DNA of 64,000 nt from Eutypella sp. D-1 (lineage: Eukaryota; Ascomycota; Sordariomycetes; Xylariales; Diatrypaceae): positions 1,426,001-1,490,000 of the forward strand of contig JAJTTP010000004.1 of NCBI GenBank assembly GCA_023313575.1. The letters run 5' to 3'. Position 1 is the first letter of the stretch; each line of letters starts with the position of its first letter. The translations under genes were made by a program, and so were the position numbers. A model generated the notes under the pieces. It was not told the DNA's origin and did no database searches. It saw only the letters and a program-made list of their open reading frames with translations. Of this stretch, positions 11,795-23,117 are shown piece after piece.

Positions 11795-12916
11795 TATATT
11801 AACGCAGCGTTGGTATTATCAAAGTATATGAATTATCTTTTTCTTGCTTCCCGTCCCCTCGCCTGTGCATCCGCTGTGGTGACTGATCCCCCCTGCCTCC
11901 CTGCCTGCCACCGCACACTCTTAAGTTGCCTCGAAGCCTGCGCCTCCGTGTCGTGTCAACTAGTCTGTGTGCGGAGATCGATACTCCCTAGGCCTGTCCT
12001 GCGGGCGGGACGTCTTGTCCTTGTCCGCGCTTGGATGCCGTGCTCGGGATGTCCAGCCGTGACCTCGCCTCAGCCCGTCCTTTCTGGTCGGTGCCGGTTC
12101 CTCGCCCCTTCCTCCCGTTACGGGGTATTACGAAGGTGGCTCGTCGGGCTTGATACATGTTGTAGAGGAGACCTTAACCACTTCAAACCCCTGGACAGAA
12201 TTATCGTAAATAGAACCTGCAAATATAAGCATCCTAGCATCTTGCCGCCATTCTACGCAGCTCGCATCGTCATCGTGAATTATGTAAGCATCGCACATGG
12301 ACGCCAATATACTTACCTGTATGTATGTGATCCACTTCCCTGAAATCTGGCCATACAGGGCCCAGGTGGTACAGATTATGGGCGTCTCGGAAGGGTTCTA
12401 GCCTTCTACTTGGTACGCTAGAGCGCCCTGGTCCCTTTCGGGACGTGCCAAGCGCCAACAATGCAAGTACAGGCCACCCATTTTTGGCTGGCCAGGTACA
12501 AATGACACGGATGAAGGATACAAATCTGGGCTCATTTCCCGAATTTCTATTTCGTACTTTTAGTCCGTCTTTAGTAAGTTCCAACCACGATCTTCGTGAT
12601 AACCACCTTTGGACTTCGTTATGCCCTCTGTCATAGCTCATCGAGCATTCTTCCATTAACTGTCTGGTCGGTATCTGGTCAGTAATCGTACGGCCTCAAT
12701 TGAGGCACCTACCTATTCTGTGCCTCCGTCTGCGACGTCCTTTGTCCCTCGTCGACGCCGCCGCCGCCGCAATCGACAAGGCCAACGCCCATCTGTATGG
12801 CCCGTCCTCGCGATTGATGGTGCCCTGGCCTGCGAATTAGCGAATATACACACTGCCAACTATACAACACTGTCGAATACCCTACACACCATTCGAACGA
12901 AGAGTCGACCTACACG
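11795..12916. other. Intergenic region
   Basis: 3' flank of the RING-CH gene and promoter side of the mannosyltransferase gene. A frame of about 177 codons at 11810-12343 has no domain and poor composition. GCC-repeat-rich sequence lies at about 12755-12770. No gene supported. Confidence 0.5.
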
Positions 12917-14002
12917 ATGCACTTCGCCTATCCCGCGCGGAAGAACTCCAACCCGCCCCGCTACCTGCCCCGGACGTCGCCGCGCCTGCCGACCCTGAGA
13001 CGGCGCCACCTCAAGCCGATCGCCCTGTTCGGACTCGCCGTCCTCGCCCTGCTATGGCTCTTCTCTAGGAGCGCCGGCCGCGGGTCGGGTAGTAGCGCCG
13101 CCACTAAGGCCGCCGAGCGCAGGATCGCCGGCAAGCCCCCCGTCGTCCTCGTCACTGTCCTCCACGAGAAGAGCGACAACGCAGAGTACATTCGGAATAT
13201 CAAGGATAACCGGCTACGCTACGCCGAGAAGCACGGTGAGCCTTCTGATACCTACTTACCCCCCGATACCTATTTACTGGCGCCCCGCTAACCTGGCAGG
13301 CTACGGCACCCTCTTCGCCAACGTGGGCGACTACGACCTCGGCGGCGCGCCAGCGTCCTGGTCCAAGGTCGTCGCAGCGCGCCACGCGCTGACCGAGTTT
13401 CCCGACGCCCGGTACATCTGGTACCTGGACCAGGACGCCCTGATCATGAATCCCAACCTGCGGGTGGAGGAGTACATCATGGCGGCTCCGCGGCTCCAGG
13501 AGTCCATGCTCCGCGACCTGCCCGTCGTGCCCCCCGACAGCATCATCAAGACCTTCTCCAACCTGCGCGGCGACGACGTCGCCCTCGCCCTCACCCAGGA
13601 CAAGGACGGCATGGCCGTCGGCAGCTTCGTCCTCCGCAACGGCGACTGGGCCCGCTTCCTCCTCGACACCTGGTTCGACCCCTTGTACCGCAGCTACAAC
13701 TTTCAGAAAGCCGAGCTGCACACCCTGGTGAGTGGGGGGAACGTGAGAAGAAAAAAAAGAAAAGGCAAAAATGCTGACACCCCCAGGAACACATCGTCCA
13801 GTGGCACCCGACGGTCCTCTCCCGCGTCGCCGTGCTCCCCCAGCGCATGCTGAACGCGTACTCGAGGCCCGACCACGGCACGCAGTACGTCGACGGCGAC
13901 CTCGCCGTCCGCTTCGCCTACTGCCACGGCAACGGCGAAAAGAGCTGCGCCAAGGAGGCCGACAAGTACAACGCGCAGTGGCGGGCCGCTTTTGGGCAGT
14001 AG
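12917..14002 (+). CDS. mnn11: Golgi alpha-1,6-mannosyltransferase, Mnn10/Mnn11 family (GT34), 320 aa
   Basis: Type II membrane glycosyltransferase that extends the alpha-1,6-mannan backbone of N-glycans in the Golgi (mannan polymerase II complex). Three exons: 12917-13235, 13300-13727 and 13787-14002. Introns of 64 nt (GTGAGC, branch GCTAAC) and 59 nt (GTGAGT, branch GCTGAC) have consistent phases. A short basic cytoplasmic tail is followed by one signal-anchor (about residues 34-50). The catalytic domain has VVLVTVLHEK, NRLRYAEKHGYG, the metal-binding DQD in WYLDQDALIMN (150-152), and a C-terminal YCHGN segment, all typical of GMA12/MNN10. The compact length and MHFAYPARK start fit Mnn11 better than Mnn10, but that subdivision is an inference. 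Confidence 0.85.
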
Positions 14003-14923
14003 GCAGACGGCACAATAATACGCACGTAATATGACTAGGCTATGGTATAGCATCTACGAGGCCGCATGGAGATGAGGCCGCTACGGGGATACGGCCGGGC
14101 CAGACAGACGGGGTAATGTCCGGCTGCACCGAACGGCGGGGCATGCATTTCGGACCCATCGCGTAATTGGAGCATCTAGACTACGGTCTTTCTGCTCGAC
14201 GCAACCCCGCGGGTCTACTTGCTTTCGAGCTCGAGGATGAATCTATGGACTGATCTGCTGGACGGCAAATAGACGGCAATAGACGGCCATCACGAAGGCC
14301 TGGCTCGCCGGTCGATGTCACGATCGGCGGGTTCTGTGCTGGCCAAGAGGAGGGCACGTGGCCCGGTGGATTGTTTATGTGGTGTGATGTAGCGTGACGC
14401 AGTCTGGAGCTGTCAGTTTCGAAGTGGATGAGTATGGATATCCATGATCCCTCTATCTGCCGTGAGCCGTGTCGTATAAAGTTCAAAGTGACGTAACTAT
14501 AACTTAGCAACGTTTTGCATCTCGATTCAAAGACAGTGATTCAGAGGCCATTCTCAAATTCTATAATTCAATGCCTCAGATATCATTAGGCTCGTATAAG
14601 CATGTGATCCGCGAAGCTCGGCTCCCAATTGCGCTAGAGCCGATTCGGTAGCATATCCTCTCCGGTGGGGCGGGTGCCAGGTAGCTTCCAAGGTTCTCCA
14701 CCCAGCCCCAGTCAGTCAGTCGCTACTTAAGATCGGCTTGGGGTAGCGCAGTCGTAGCTACATCTTCCCATTTGACGTTCATTTTGATGTTCATTTTGAC
14801 GTTCAACATTCACTACGATTTATTACGAGGCGACATTGAAAGCCCCTTCTTGTCGAAAGGCCTTGTCTTTCCACATCTACATATTTGTAACTGCAAATGA
14901 CCTGAGTCTCGACGTCAATCGCC
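14003..14923. promoter_or_regulatory. Intergenic region, dpl1 promoter side
   Basis: No gene visible. The proximal part holds three tandem 12-bp units at 14771-14806 (listed separately). The 5' leader of dpl1 lies downstream. Confidence 0.4.
14771..14806 (+). promoter_or_regulatory. Three tandem TTTGAYGTTCAW units with TGACGT half-sites
   Basis: Units TTTGACGTTCAT, TTTGATGTTCAT and TTTGACGTTCAA abut with no gap, ending 118 bp upstream of the dpl1 start codon. TGACGT is the half-site of CRE/ATF-type bZIP factors. Regulation of dpl1 through them is an inference. Confidence 0.4.
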
Positions 14924-16752
14924 ATGCCGGGCTCCTCGAGGATCCCCGCCAGCCTGCGGGAGACCTTCAACACTGTCAAGAGGTCGCGCCCGAGCAACCC
15001 GCTTCAGATGCTAAACCTCGAACTGTAAGCCGCCGAGACCCCGAGACCCCATCATGGATCTCTCGCTCACTTTTCAGCCTCAAAAACATCATCTTTTTCT
15101 TCTTCGTGCTCCGCATCGTGCGCCGCAGCTTCTGGAAGCTCCGCGGCCGCGGTCTGCTCGGCACCATCGCCGAGGCCTACCACGGCGCGCGCCGCGTGCT
15201 GTACGGCTACTTCCTGCGGGCCCCCGGGGTGCGGTCCCAGGTGCGGCGCCAGGTCACCGAGGCCCTGTCTAAGATGGAGGCTAAGATGGTGCCCGCCGAC
15301 GGCGACCGCCACCTCGTCCTGCCCAAGGAGGGCTGGGCCGACGACGCCCTGCGCGCCGAGCTCGCCCGCCTCGCCAATATGGACCACACCCGCTGGGAGG
15401 ACGGCTACGTCTCCGGCGCCGTCTACCACGGCGAGGACGACCTCCTCGCCCTCCAGACCGAGGCCTACGGCAAGTTCACCGTCGCCAACCCCATCCACCC
15501 GGACGTCTTCCCCGGCGTTCGCAAAATGGAAGCCGAGGTCGTCGCCATGGTCCTCGCCTTATTCAACGCCCCGCCCGACGCCGCCGGCGTCACCACCAGC
15601 GGCGGTACCGAGAGTATCCTCATGGCCTGCTACAGCGCCCGCCAAAAAGCCTACGCCGAGCGCGGCGTCACCGAGCCTGAAATGTACCCTCCCCCCCTTT
15701 CCCCCTCTGTCTGACGCAGCTGACCTTATAGGATCCTCCCCGAGACTGCCCATACCGCGTTCCACAAGGCCGGCGAGTATTTCGGCATCAAGGTGCACCT
15801 CGTAGCGTGCCCCGCGCCCTCGTACCAGGTCGACGTGCGCCGCGTGTCGCGGCTGATCAACGCCAACACGGTCCTGCTGGTCGGGTCCGCGCCCAACTTC
15901 CCGCACGGCATCATCGACGACATCGCCGCGCTGTCCAAGCTGGCCGTCCGCCGCCGCCTCCCGCTCCACGTCGACTGCTGTCTCGGCTCCTTCCTCGTCC
16001 CCTTCCTGGAGCGCGCCGGCTTCGAGTCCCAGCTCTTCGACTTTCGCCTCCGCGGCGTCACCTCCATCTCCTGTGACACCCACAAATACGGCTTCGCCCC
16101 CAAGGGCAACTCCACCGTCCTCTACCGCTCCCGCCGCCTCCGCACCTACCAGTACTTCGTCAGCCCCGACTGGTCCGGCGGCGTCTACGCCAGCCCCGGC
16201 ATCGCCGGTTCCCGCCCCGGCGCCCTCATCGCCGGCTGCTGGGCCTCCATGATGCGCGTCGGCGAACGCGGCTACCTCGACGCCTGCACCACCATCGTCG
16301 GCGCCGCCAAGAAAATCGCCGACGCCGTCGCCGCCTCCCCGGTACTCGGCCCGGAACTCCACCTCATCGGCCGCCCCCTCGTCAGCGTCGTCGCCTTCGC
16401 CGCCCGCTCCGACCTCCCCAACAAGGACCAAGCCCTCGACATCTACGACGTCGCCGACGCCATGTCCGCCCGCGGCTGGCACCTCAACGCCCTACAGAAC
16501 CCCCCCGCCATCCACGTCGCCGTCACCATGCCCCTCGTCCGCGTCTGGGAAAACCTCGTCCGCGACCTCGAGGCCTCCGTCCAGGCCGAGCGCGAGAAAC
16601 TCCGCGCCCGCGCCGCCGAGGTCGGCTCCGATGCCGCTAAGAGGAAACCCGGCGACGCCGCCGCCTTGTACGGCGTCGCTGGCTCCCTCCCCAATAAGGC
16701 CGTCGTCGTCGACCTCGCCAGGGGCTTCCTCGATATCCTGTACAAGGCGTAG
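14924..16752 (+). CDS. dpl1: Sphingosine-1-phosphate lyase (575 aa)
   Basis: PLP-dependent lyase of the endoplasmic reticulum that splits long-chain base phosphates to a fatty aldehyde and phosphoethanolamine, the exit step of sphingolipid catabolism. Exons: 14924-15024, 15078-15683 and 15732-16752. Introns of 53 nt (GTAAGC) and 48 nt (GTACCC) are both phase 2. The start ATG at 14924 lies in a different frame from the longest upstream-extended frame; splicing gives LNLELLKNIIFFFFVLRIV, the conserved N-terminal membrane anchor. Diagnostic motifs are TSGGTESILMAC, PETAHTAFHKAGEYFGI and LHVDCCLGSF. SISCDTHKYGFAPKG carries the Schiff-base lysine, about K354, and GSRPGALIAGCWASM follows. Length and order match the family. 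Confidence 0.96.
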
Positions 16753-17499
16753 GGAAGGTCACACAAGGCACTTGCATAGGTCTGGATCATTTTTACTGGT
16801 CAGCCTTTTTTCCTCTTGTATTAATTAGCGCAGTACGTATAGGGGTCGTTAAGTGTAAGATCGATCGTTTTAATAAAGTGGTATGAAACGCGGTAGTACG
16901 ACTGACGAGTGACTTGCTGGATTAATTCATTTCATCTATGAACACGTTGAGCCTAGGCTGCCCGTCATATCATTATCACGGGCCATCCTGAGACATATCG
17001 TATCGGAGAGCACGAGCGTGCCATATGCTTCAGTGTGCAAAGTACCGCCATAATGCTGGAGTCGACGGCCCGCTCGAGGCGCCTGGGCGCGTACTACGCC
17101 ACTGCTGTCTCAGTAGTAGCTGATATAGTACCTGTAGCAGCGGCATAGCGTATAACAGCATAGGCAGCATGGGGTGTGGGGTGCTAGTATCGCGACGGCA
17201 ACACTGGTGATGTACCTAGGTACTGGTACGTTAGAAATGCACCTCGAACCTACGCGGTAGCTACTTCCTAAGTATTTATGCGTGTAATTTCCCGCTGCTT
17301 CAGACACGGATCGAGGTAGCGGGGTACCTCTGAAATATCCGTTTGCAAAAGGAATTATTACTGTGACTCTTGGAAATAACCGCGTTCCGTCACTAACACC
17401 ATCATCACCATTATCACCATCGCCATCGCCACCATCACCACCATCATTATAAGAGTCTTTGAATCCCCCCCCTCTTAGATATTTGATATCCCATAGCGG
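16753..17499. other. Intergenic region
   Basis: 3' flank of dpl1 and upstream of the AT-hook-like gene. A CAT/CAC trinucleotide-rich stretch lies at 17396-17452 and a TACCTAGGTAC palindrome near 17213. No gene seen. Confidence 0.5.
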
Positions 17500-18553
17500 A
17501 TGTCAGACCACCATTGTGCCCCTGGCCGCGATGCCAGGTCCTCAGGGCCTGGCGCCGGTACCAGCAGCAACAACAGACGCGGCAATGACCGCAATGACAG
17601 GGACGATCCTAGGACGCTGGATATAGGGATTGACTTGGCTGACATCCCGAACATCATCAGATGGGTCGGTCACCTGAATCTTGTTCAGGGTTTCAGCTTC
17701 AATGTGAGTGCCAATGGATCCGGCGCCCGGCTAACTATGACAGTGGAGGCACCCCGCGACTCACGGCCTAAGAGGGAGCGTAGTCCTGAGCCTCGTAGCC
17801 GTGGGTTCGAGTCTGAGCGACCTCCTAGCCTACCGCGACAAGGCGGGCAGGACCAGCAGGATCAGCAGAACCAGCGGGTCCAGCAGGATCCTGCACTGGG
17901 TCAGCGACTCCCACTTTTAAGACTAAGGGCACAGTTTGGGGTTGCGCCCGCGCCTGCGCTTCCACCTGCACTTCCGCCTCCGCCTCCGCCTGCGCCGCTG
18001 TTTGAGTCTAGCCCCGCTCCCCCATTGGGGCCTCTGTCCGGGCCTCTGTCTGCGCCATCATCCGGGTCCCCACCTGCGCAAGGCAACGCCCCCGCTCTCC
18101 TGATACCCGGTCAAAAACGATCACGCGGCCGTCCCGTATCGGGAAAGGGTAAAAAGGGCACCTCCGGCAGGCCTCGCAAGTACGTCAAGTCGACACTGGC
18201 TCCTGGAGGCTCTAAGCGCCGGTACGAGAAGTTCGTCCCGGGTGATGCAGGCATCTCGTCTCGCACGACCCGTACGGCAGCTGGAAATCTAACTCCGCCG
18301 AGACAAGCGACTTAACGGGGCAGCCGAGGTCAAGGCCAAAAGGAAGGTAGGTCGGCCCCACGAATCGAAAAACGTGACGGCGGCCGCATCCGTGGCTGAG
18401 CGACCCGAATCCGACGAAGAGGACTCCGATGAAGAGTATTTCAACCAAGAGTACTACTTCGACGAACACTTCTTTGATGTCTTCCCCGATAATTTCGATG
18501 ACGACCACGAAAAGCACCCGCCTCCGGAACCCGCTATACCGGTCGTGTCCTAG
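17500..18553 (+). CDS. AT-hook-like basic/acidic nuclear protein candidate (about 333 aa, two exons)
   Basis: The first frame (17500 onward) is open to TAA at 18313. A second clearly coding frame, offset by +1, ends at TAG 18551-18553. An intron 18272-18323 (GTACGG donor, CTTAAC branch point, CAG acceptor; 52 nt) joins them in phase; 18242-18323 (donor GTGATG) is an alternative. Residues 38-83 look globular (DIGIDLADIPNIIRWVGHLN). The middle is Gln- and Pro-rich. Three Gly-Arg-Pro cores in basic surroundings follow: RSRGRPVSGKGKKG, TSGRPRKYVK and, after splicing, KRKVGRPHESK. These resemble AT-hooks that bind the minor groove of AT-rich DNA. The tail is strongly acidic (PESDEEDSDEEYF) and ends in aromatic-acidic repeats. 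Function is an inference; a frameshifted gene is the alternative. Confidence 0.6.
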
Positions 18554-20286
18554 CTACGGTTGCAGGATCGATGACGGGAGGGTGACCTCGAGGCGGTGTT
18601 GCCTCTTTTAAAAGCCGCATGGCAAGTTCGCACCTGGCTGCCCCACCACCCCGATGGCTGTGGTATTGGCTCTGCTCGCCCGCCGCCGCTACTCCTTTTT
18701 TGTTGTAGTAGTCGCTTCGCCGGCCCCGCCCACGACGTTGGATTTCAGTAGAAGTTCAGCAGAGGCGCCGTCGCCAGAGTCCTAGACTTCTGGTGGCGGC
18801 CCAGTACCGCTTCTCCAAGCGGGAAACCGAGACCCGGCTATTTAGATCTTGATAACGTTTTTCTTTTCTCTTTTTTCTTTCTACGAAGGAGTATTATATC
18901 ATCATTTTAATCCACTCGAATTGTAATAACTATAATTCTTCGCCGTATAATCCAAGAATGAAACGGTTACTCAGAAGATAAAAAGGTAAACATTCAACTT
19001 TTATAAAAAGTCTTTATAAAGCAATAGGTCGTAAAATAATCAAGTGACCACCGTTTTCACTGAGGTATGGTGGGTGGTAGCTTACTTAGTGGAAGGGAGA
19101 GAACTGTTCTTGGACCGACGGTCTGGGGTCCTAAGTTAGCCCTGGGCCGTTGAGGGAATGAGGGTTGCTAAGATCGCCCGTATAAATATCTAAGGACGCC
19201 TGGCTACTGGGAGCGGCCACTTGGCTTTACTTTTACTCCTTGAACGCGGCCCTCTGTGAAGGAGGGTTAAAGAAGGAATCAGCCATAAGTGGTCTTGACT
19301 TGGGATTGCTCATAGGGTACTTCGAGGTTACGCTAGCCCATTCTGAGTATGCTCGATTGCTTTGCCACCCCAACCCAGTCCGATTCGTGATCACAGCTGA
19401 CCTCGCCGACAAAGCTGCTGGGCCGTCTCGTATCCGGTATGATTCGGATAACTGATAATGTATACGACAAGTACTCGCGAAACGGACTGGATAATAAGAT
19501 GGTCCAGCTGATTATTCGGGCTGGAGCGAGTATTCTGCGTGAGATTCCTCATCATCCGGGACCACCACAACCTCTCTGGCCCCGCGCTCCACGTTGTCGA
19601 CAAGGTCTTTCATGGAGGTGACACTGGCCAAGGGGGAAGAATGGACCGGCTTTGTCGATGCCGGCTGGCTGGGTGAACCGAAGGAATGAATGGATTTGGG
19701 TCTAGTAGGCGGCGACGACGACGCGGGTCTAGTCGACGCGGGACCGACGGGCGGTGACGACGCCGGTCTCTCGGACGCGGTTCTGACCGGTGGCGACGAC
19801 TTCGCAGTTGGGGTCTGAGGCGCCGTAGCAGGGGCAGACGCGGGCGAGGCAGGCGGCGGTGACTTCGTAGTTGGGGTCTGAGGATCTAGACGGCGTGTGG
19901 ACACTGAGCTGTAGGCGTGGTGGGTTTATTTGGTGTAGGCAATATATGGGCTCGGTGCAGAGAACTGCACAGCCTCTTACCACGAGTTTATATTGTCCAA
20001 CGCCTGCCTCTGTAGCGGGCGGGGACTTAGTGGATATGGGATCCTGCACACGACCCTTGATCAGGATTTATTCGCATTTCATCATTTGGCTGAAAGTTTG
20101 ATCACTTGCAAATACTATCGACTCTAGGATTAATCTTGTCGCGTATGTGTGACGTTGGGTATGACCTCCTATAGTGGGACTCAAATAATATAATCACAAA
20201 CTATTCCTGTCTCAGCTGAGGTGGCTCGATCCCGCTTTCCAGAAAAGTCGAGCTGAACGAGCCATGTCAGATCTTGTGCTTATTAC
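18554..20286. other. Intergenic region with doubtful minus-strand S/P-rich frame
   Basis: An AT-richer stretch lies at 18,840-19,050. The only reading frame with protein-like composition is on the minus strand, about 19,904-19,512 (Ser/Pro/Ala repeats such as SPPVGPASTRPASS). It lacks an ATG and could be an exon preceded by the CCTACAG acceptor near 19,915, or a repeat fossil. Two ~25-bp copies of GTAGTTGGGGTCTGAGG-like sequence lie at 19,804 and 19,866. Confidence 0.4.
19512..19911 (-). CDS. Possible exon of a Ser/Pro-rich hypothetical protein
   Basis: Open minus-strand frame with degenerate repeats of the type SPPxxPASxPA, ending in an acidic segment (VVVPDDEESHAEY) and a stop. No ATG start; a splice acceptor (CCTACAG) directly precedes it. 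I could not find a phase-compatible upstream exon. It may be non-coding. Confidence 0.25.
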
Positions 20287-22087
20287 CTATGCTTTCCTCC
20301 ATTTCAAGGGCGCGCGCTCCGGGTGAAGCATTTGCAGAAGCAACACCGCGTACGAGTCGGTCTCGATGAGTTTCACAACTCTCTTACGAGCGGCATCGAG
20401 GGTCTCGCCCGGGAAGGTCACCGGGTCGACTCGCCAGTCGCGAAAAAGCACCGCCATGGTGGCTGCAAACTCCACCTGCGAGAATTTCCTACCCGGACAG
20501 TCACGCGTTCCCTCAGACCAGCCGATAAAGGCGCCGCGCACGGGCATATTCATCTCTTCGGATCCCTGTTCGGCATTACCTGGCGACTCGGCGCGCTTAA
20601 TCCAGCGCGATGGTCTCCAGGACAACGAATCAGACCCCCAGAATTTCGGATCGGTTTGAACGGAACCATAACTCGGGGCGACCATGCTATGAGGCGGTAA
20701 AACGTATTCCTTGCCGCCGATTAAAAGCGGCTGCGCGTGGTCGCTAGTCCACTTGATCACGGGCACGGGGGTGTATAGACGCATCGTCTCGTACATGACA
20801 GCCCGGCACCGTTTTAGGCGCGGGAAGTCAGCACGGTAATCCCATTGAGATATATCGCGGTTGCCGAAGACATTCTGAATCTCCTCCGATAACCAGTCCT
20901 GGACACCCGGGTGCGCCGCTAAAAAGTATAAGGCGAAAGTAAATGTATTAGCTGTGGTGTCGTGGCCCGCGAAATTAAAGGCGAACATGTTTCCGTAGAT
21001 CTCGCCCTCAGTGAGGCTGCCTGAGGTCCCCGCGTCGCTCCCCTGAGAGGCACGGACCATCAGCGTCATGAGATTGTGGTCAGTAGTTTCACCTTCGGCG
21101 AACGCGCGCTTTTCATCCTCATACATTTTGGTCATATATGCGTGGAAATAAACCCATGCCTCGTGGACGGCCCGGAACTTGCGGGGAAGCCAAGGGTTTG
21201 CGAGAAACTTTGTACCTAAGGCGAGGATAAGAACGCAATTTTCTAGTATCGTTTGTAGGGACTCTTTGTAGTTTGCAGATGGGCTAGTAGATGCATCTTT
21301 CTCGTCGGTGCCCTCGAATTCAAAGGACTTGCCGAAGCCCGCACGCGAGAGGATGTGCAGTGACAGCGTACGTAGGTCCTCCGCGGAAGACGTAATCGAT
21401 GTCTTCGAGGTCCAGTAACGTAGCATACCGCTCGCTAGAGAAACCGCTTCGGACCATACAATCTCATTGTTTTGCTCGTTAAAACAGTGTGTGGCTATTC
21501 TCCGTTGTGTTTTCCATCGTTCCCCTTCGGCCTGTGGATTTCACAGTCAGCTGAGCCCCTCTGTTAAATTATCTGGAGGCCTAGGTAGACTTACAGTGGA
21601 TATGTTAGGTCCGAAGACATTCAAAATCTCTGATATGAGTTCGATATTAGCAATAGTGCAAATGATCCTACGAACGGGTGGCACACAAACCATTGACAAA
21701 GACAGGCCGAGGAAACTCCGCCCCCCGTCGAAAAATCGACATCAAGGCGTCAGGATCATTGATATAGACCCAGTTCTTAAAAGGTGTCACCAGAACCCAG
21801 ATGTTTCCCATCTCATGGTGCGAGCGATACCGATCTTCTACCTCCCATCCCCGCCAGTTGTACCTGGTGAAGCTGTTGTCACCAAACGGCAAGCGGCGGA
21901 AGAGCGGGAGGATCTTCCTATCCAGTAAAACCCAGAACGGGTTAAGAGGGCTAATGGGAACGATGCGTATAGGAGCGCCAATACTGCGTGCTGCTTGATA
22001 ATTCCGTAACAGGAATACTCCAGTCCTGATGATTGTGGCGGCTGGCACCAATAGGGCGATCACCAACAGGATCTCGAGTTTGGCCAT
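20287..22087 (-). CDS. Cytochrome P450 monooxygenase (558 aa)
   Basis: Membrane-bound fungal P450. Exons on the minus strand: 22087-21691, 21629-21595 (a 35-nt microexon) and 21531-20287. Introns are 61 nt (GTTTGT, phase 1) and 63 nt (GTAAGT, phase 0). The splices restore RPVFVN-EILNVFGPNIST-AEGERWKTQRR, the C-helix region of P450s. One N-terminal membrane anchor (about residues 4-28) is present. The oxygen-activating I-helix AGHDTT lies at 332-337 and the K-helix ExxR (ETMR) at 392-395. The heme loop is WSEGTRDCPGRKF with the thiolate Cys489; the usual Phe of FxxGxRxCxG is replaced by Trp. No biosynthetic partners lie next to it. Its CYP family and substrate cannot be assigned from sequence alone. 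Confidence 0.93.
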
Positions 22088-23117
22088 TAGGGATCCGAAG
22101 ATTGAATGTGTTGTGGATTAGTCGAATGCGAGCCTACCGAAAAGGGGTGTGCCGCGCCGTTTCACGATACAAGGTGATGTTTGAAAGCGACCGCTAGGAT
22201 GTACGAGAATATAAAGAGAGTTGGGATGAAAAAGGCTGTAGGCAAAGGATGGTGGGCGGGAGGAGTTGACAGCGCGATACAGCGTAACAGATCCAGGGAT
22301 ATGGATGCAGCAGCCTTGCCTACATATGTAGTTATGTACCTAGCTCGGCAAATTGCATCCCTCCCCTGAGGCCCGGGATTACAATTGTGCAACTTCAGGG
22401 TTCCGTCAAAATTGCCTCTCACTCCGGGCAAGCCTTATCCGACCTTGCGTACCTACCGAGGTAGTATCAATAATGGACTCACCTGGTCCATATGGGCACA
22501 TATAGGTACAAGTAGAATTGGGAAAGTACCTACAAGTATAGCTTTGTTACTTCACATTTACTACACAGCTTCATGTGATTGATGCGTCGCGCATAACTAT
22601 CAGCCCATATCTTCCTAAATTACGAACAAGGTAGTATTTCTACTACAGTGTGCCCAGTGGCTACCCGGCTATCTCATAGCGTAGCGCTGAAGCCCAGATT
22701 AATCCACACCGTGATGTAGGCGCATGAGATATGCTTGTAAAAACACTGCATCGCGATGGCTTCAGTGAAGGCTGACCCCTATTGTGGGACCAGGCGATGT
22801 GGCCACCTCCCTAGTGTGGCTTGGTAATGGGGCGAGTGTGGCTGACACCAAAATCTAGCCCCTGCCCACTGTCAAGATATCACGCATCATCTATTGATTT
22901 GGTTTCCAGCGGTCATTAGAAGCCAAGGCTCTGATCCTACGCTTGGGTGTTGGCGTGCAATGCGGACGTGATGCGTGAATGAAATTACGAGGCTACGCAG
23001 CACCATTTCACGTGATTCTAGTAAACATGAACCTAACGAATTCCTAACTGGGCAATGCCCTCTATGAACTTGGCCAGAAACTGATGTTGGCCGCTATACA
23101 ATTAGATACAATAGACT
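22088..23117. other. Intergenic region between the P450 and kgd1
   Basis: P450 promoter side and the 3' flank of kgd1. No gene, repeat array or RNA gene supported. Confidence 0.5.

Noticed and set aside
11810..12343. 177-codon frame after the RING-CH gene
   Set aside because: Cys/Leu/Arg-rich, no domain, begins inside the probable 3' UTR of the RING-CH gene.
15559..16482. Long minus-strand open frame opposite dpl1
   Set aside because: Ala/Gly/Val/Asp-rich mirror of GC-rich codons; dpl1 on the plus strand has conserved motifs and introns.
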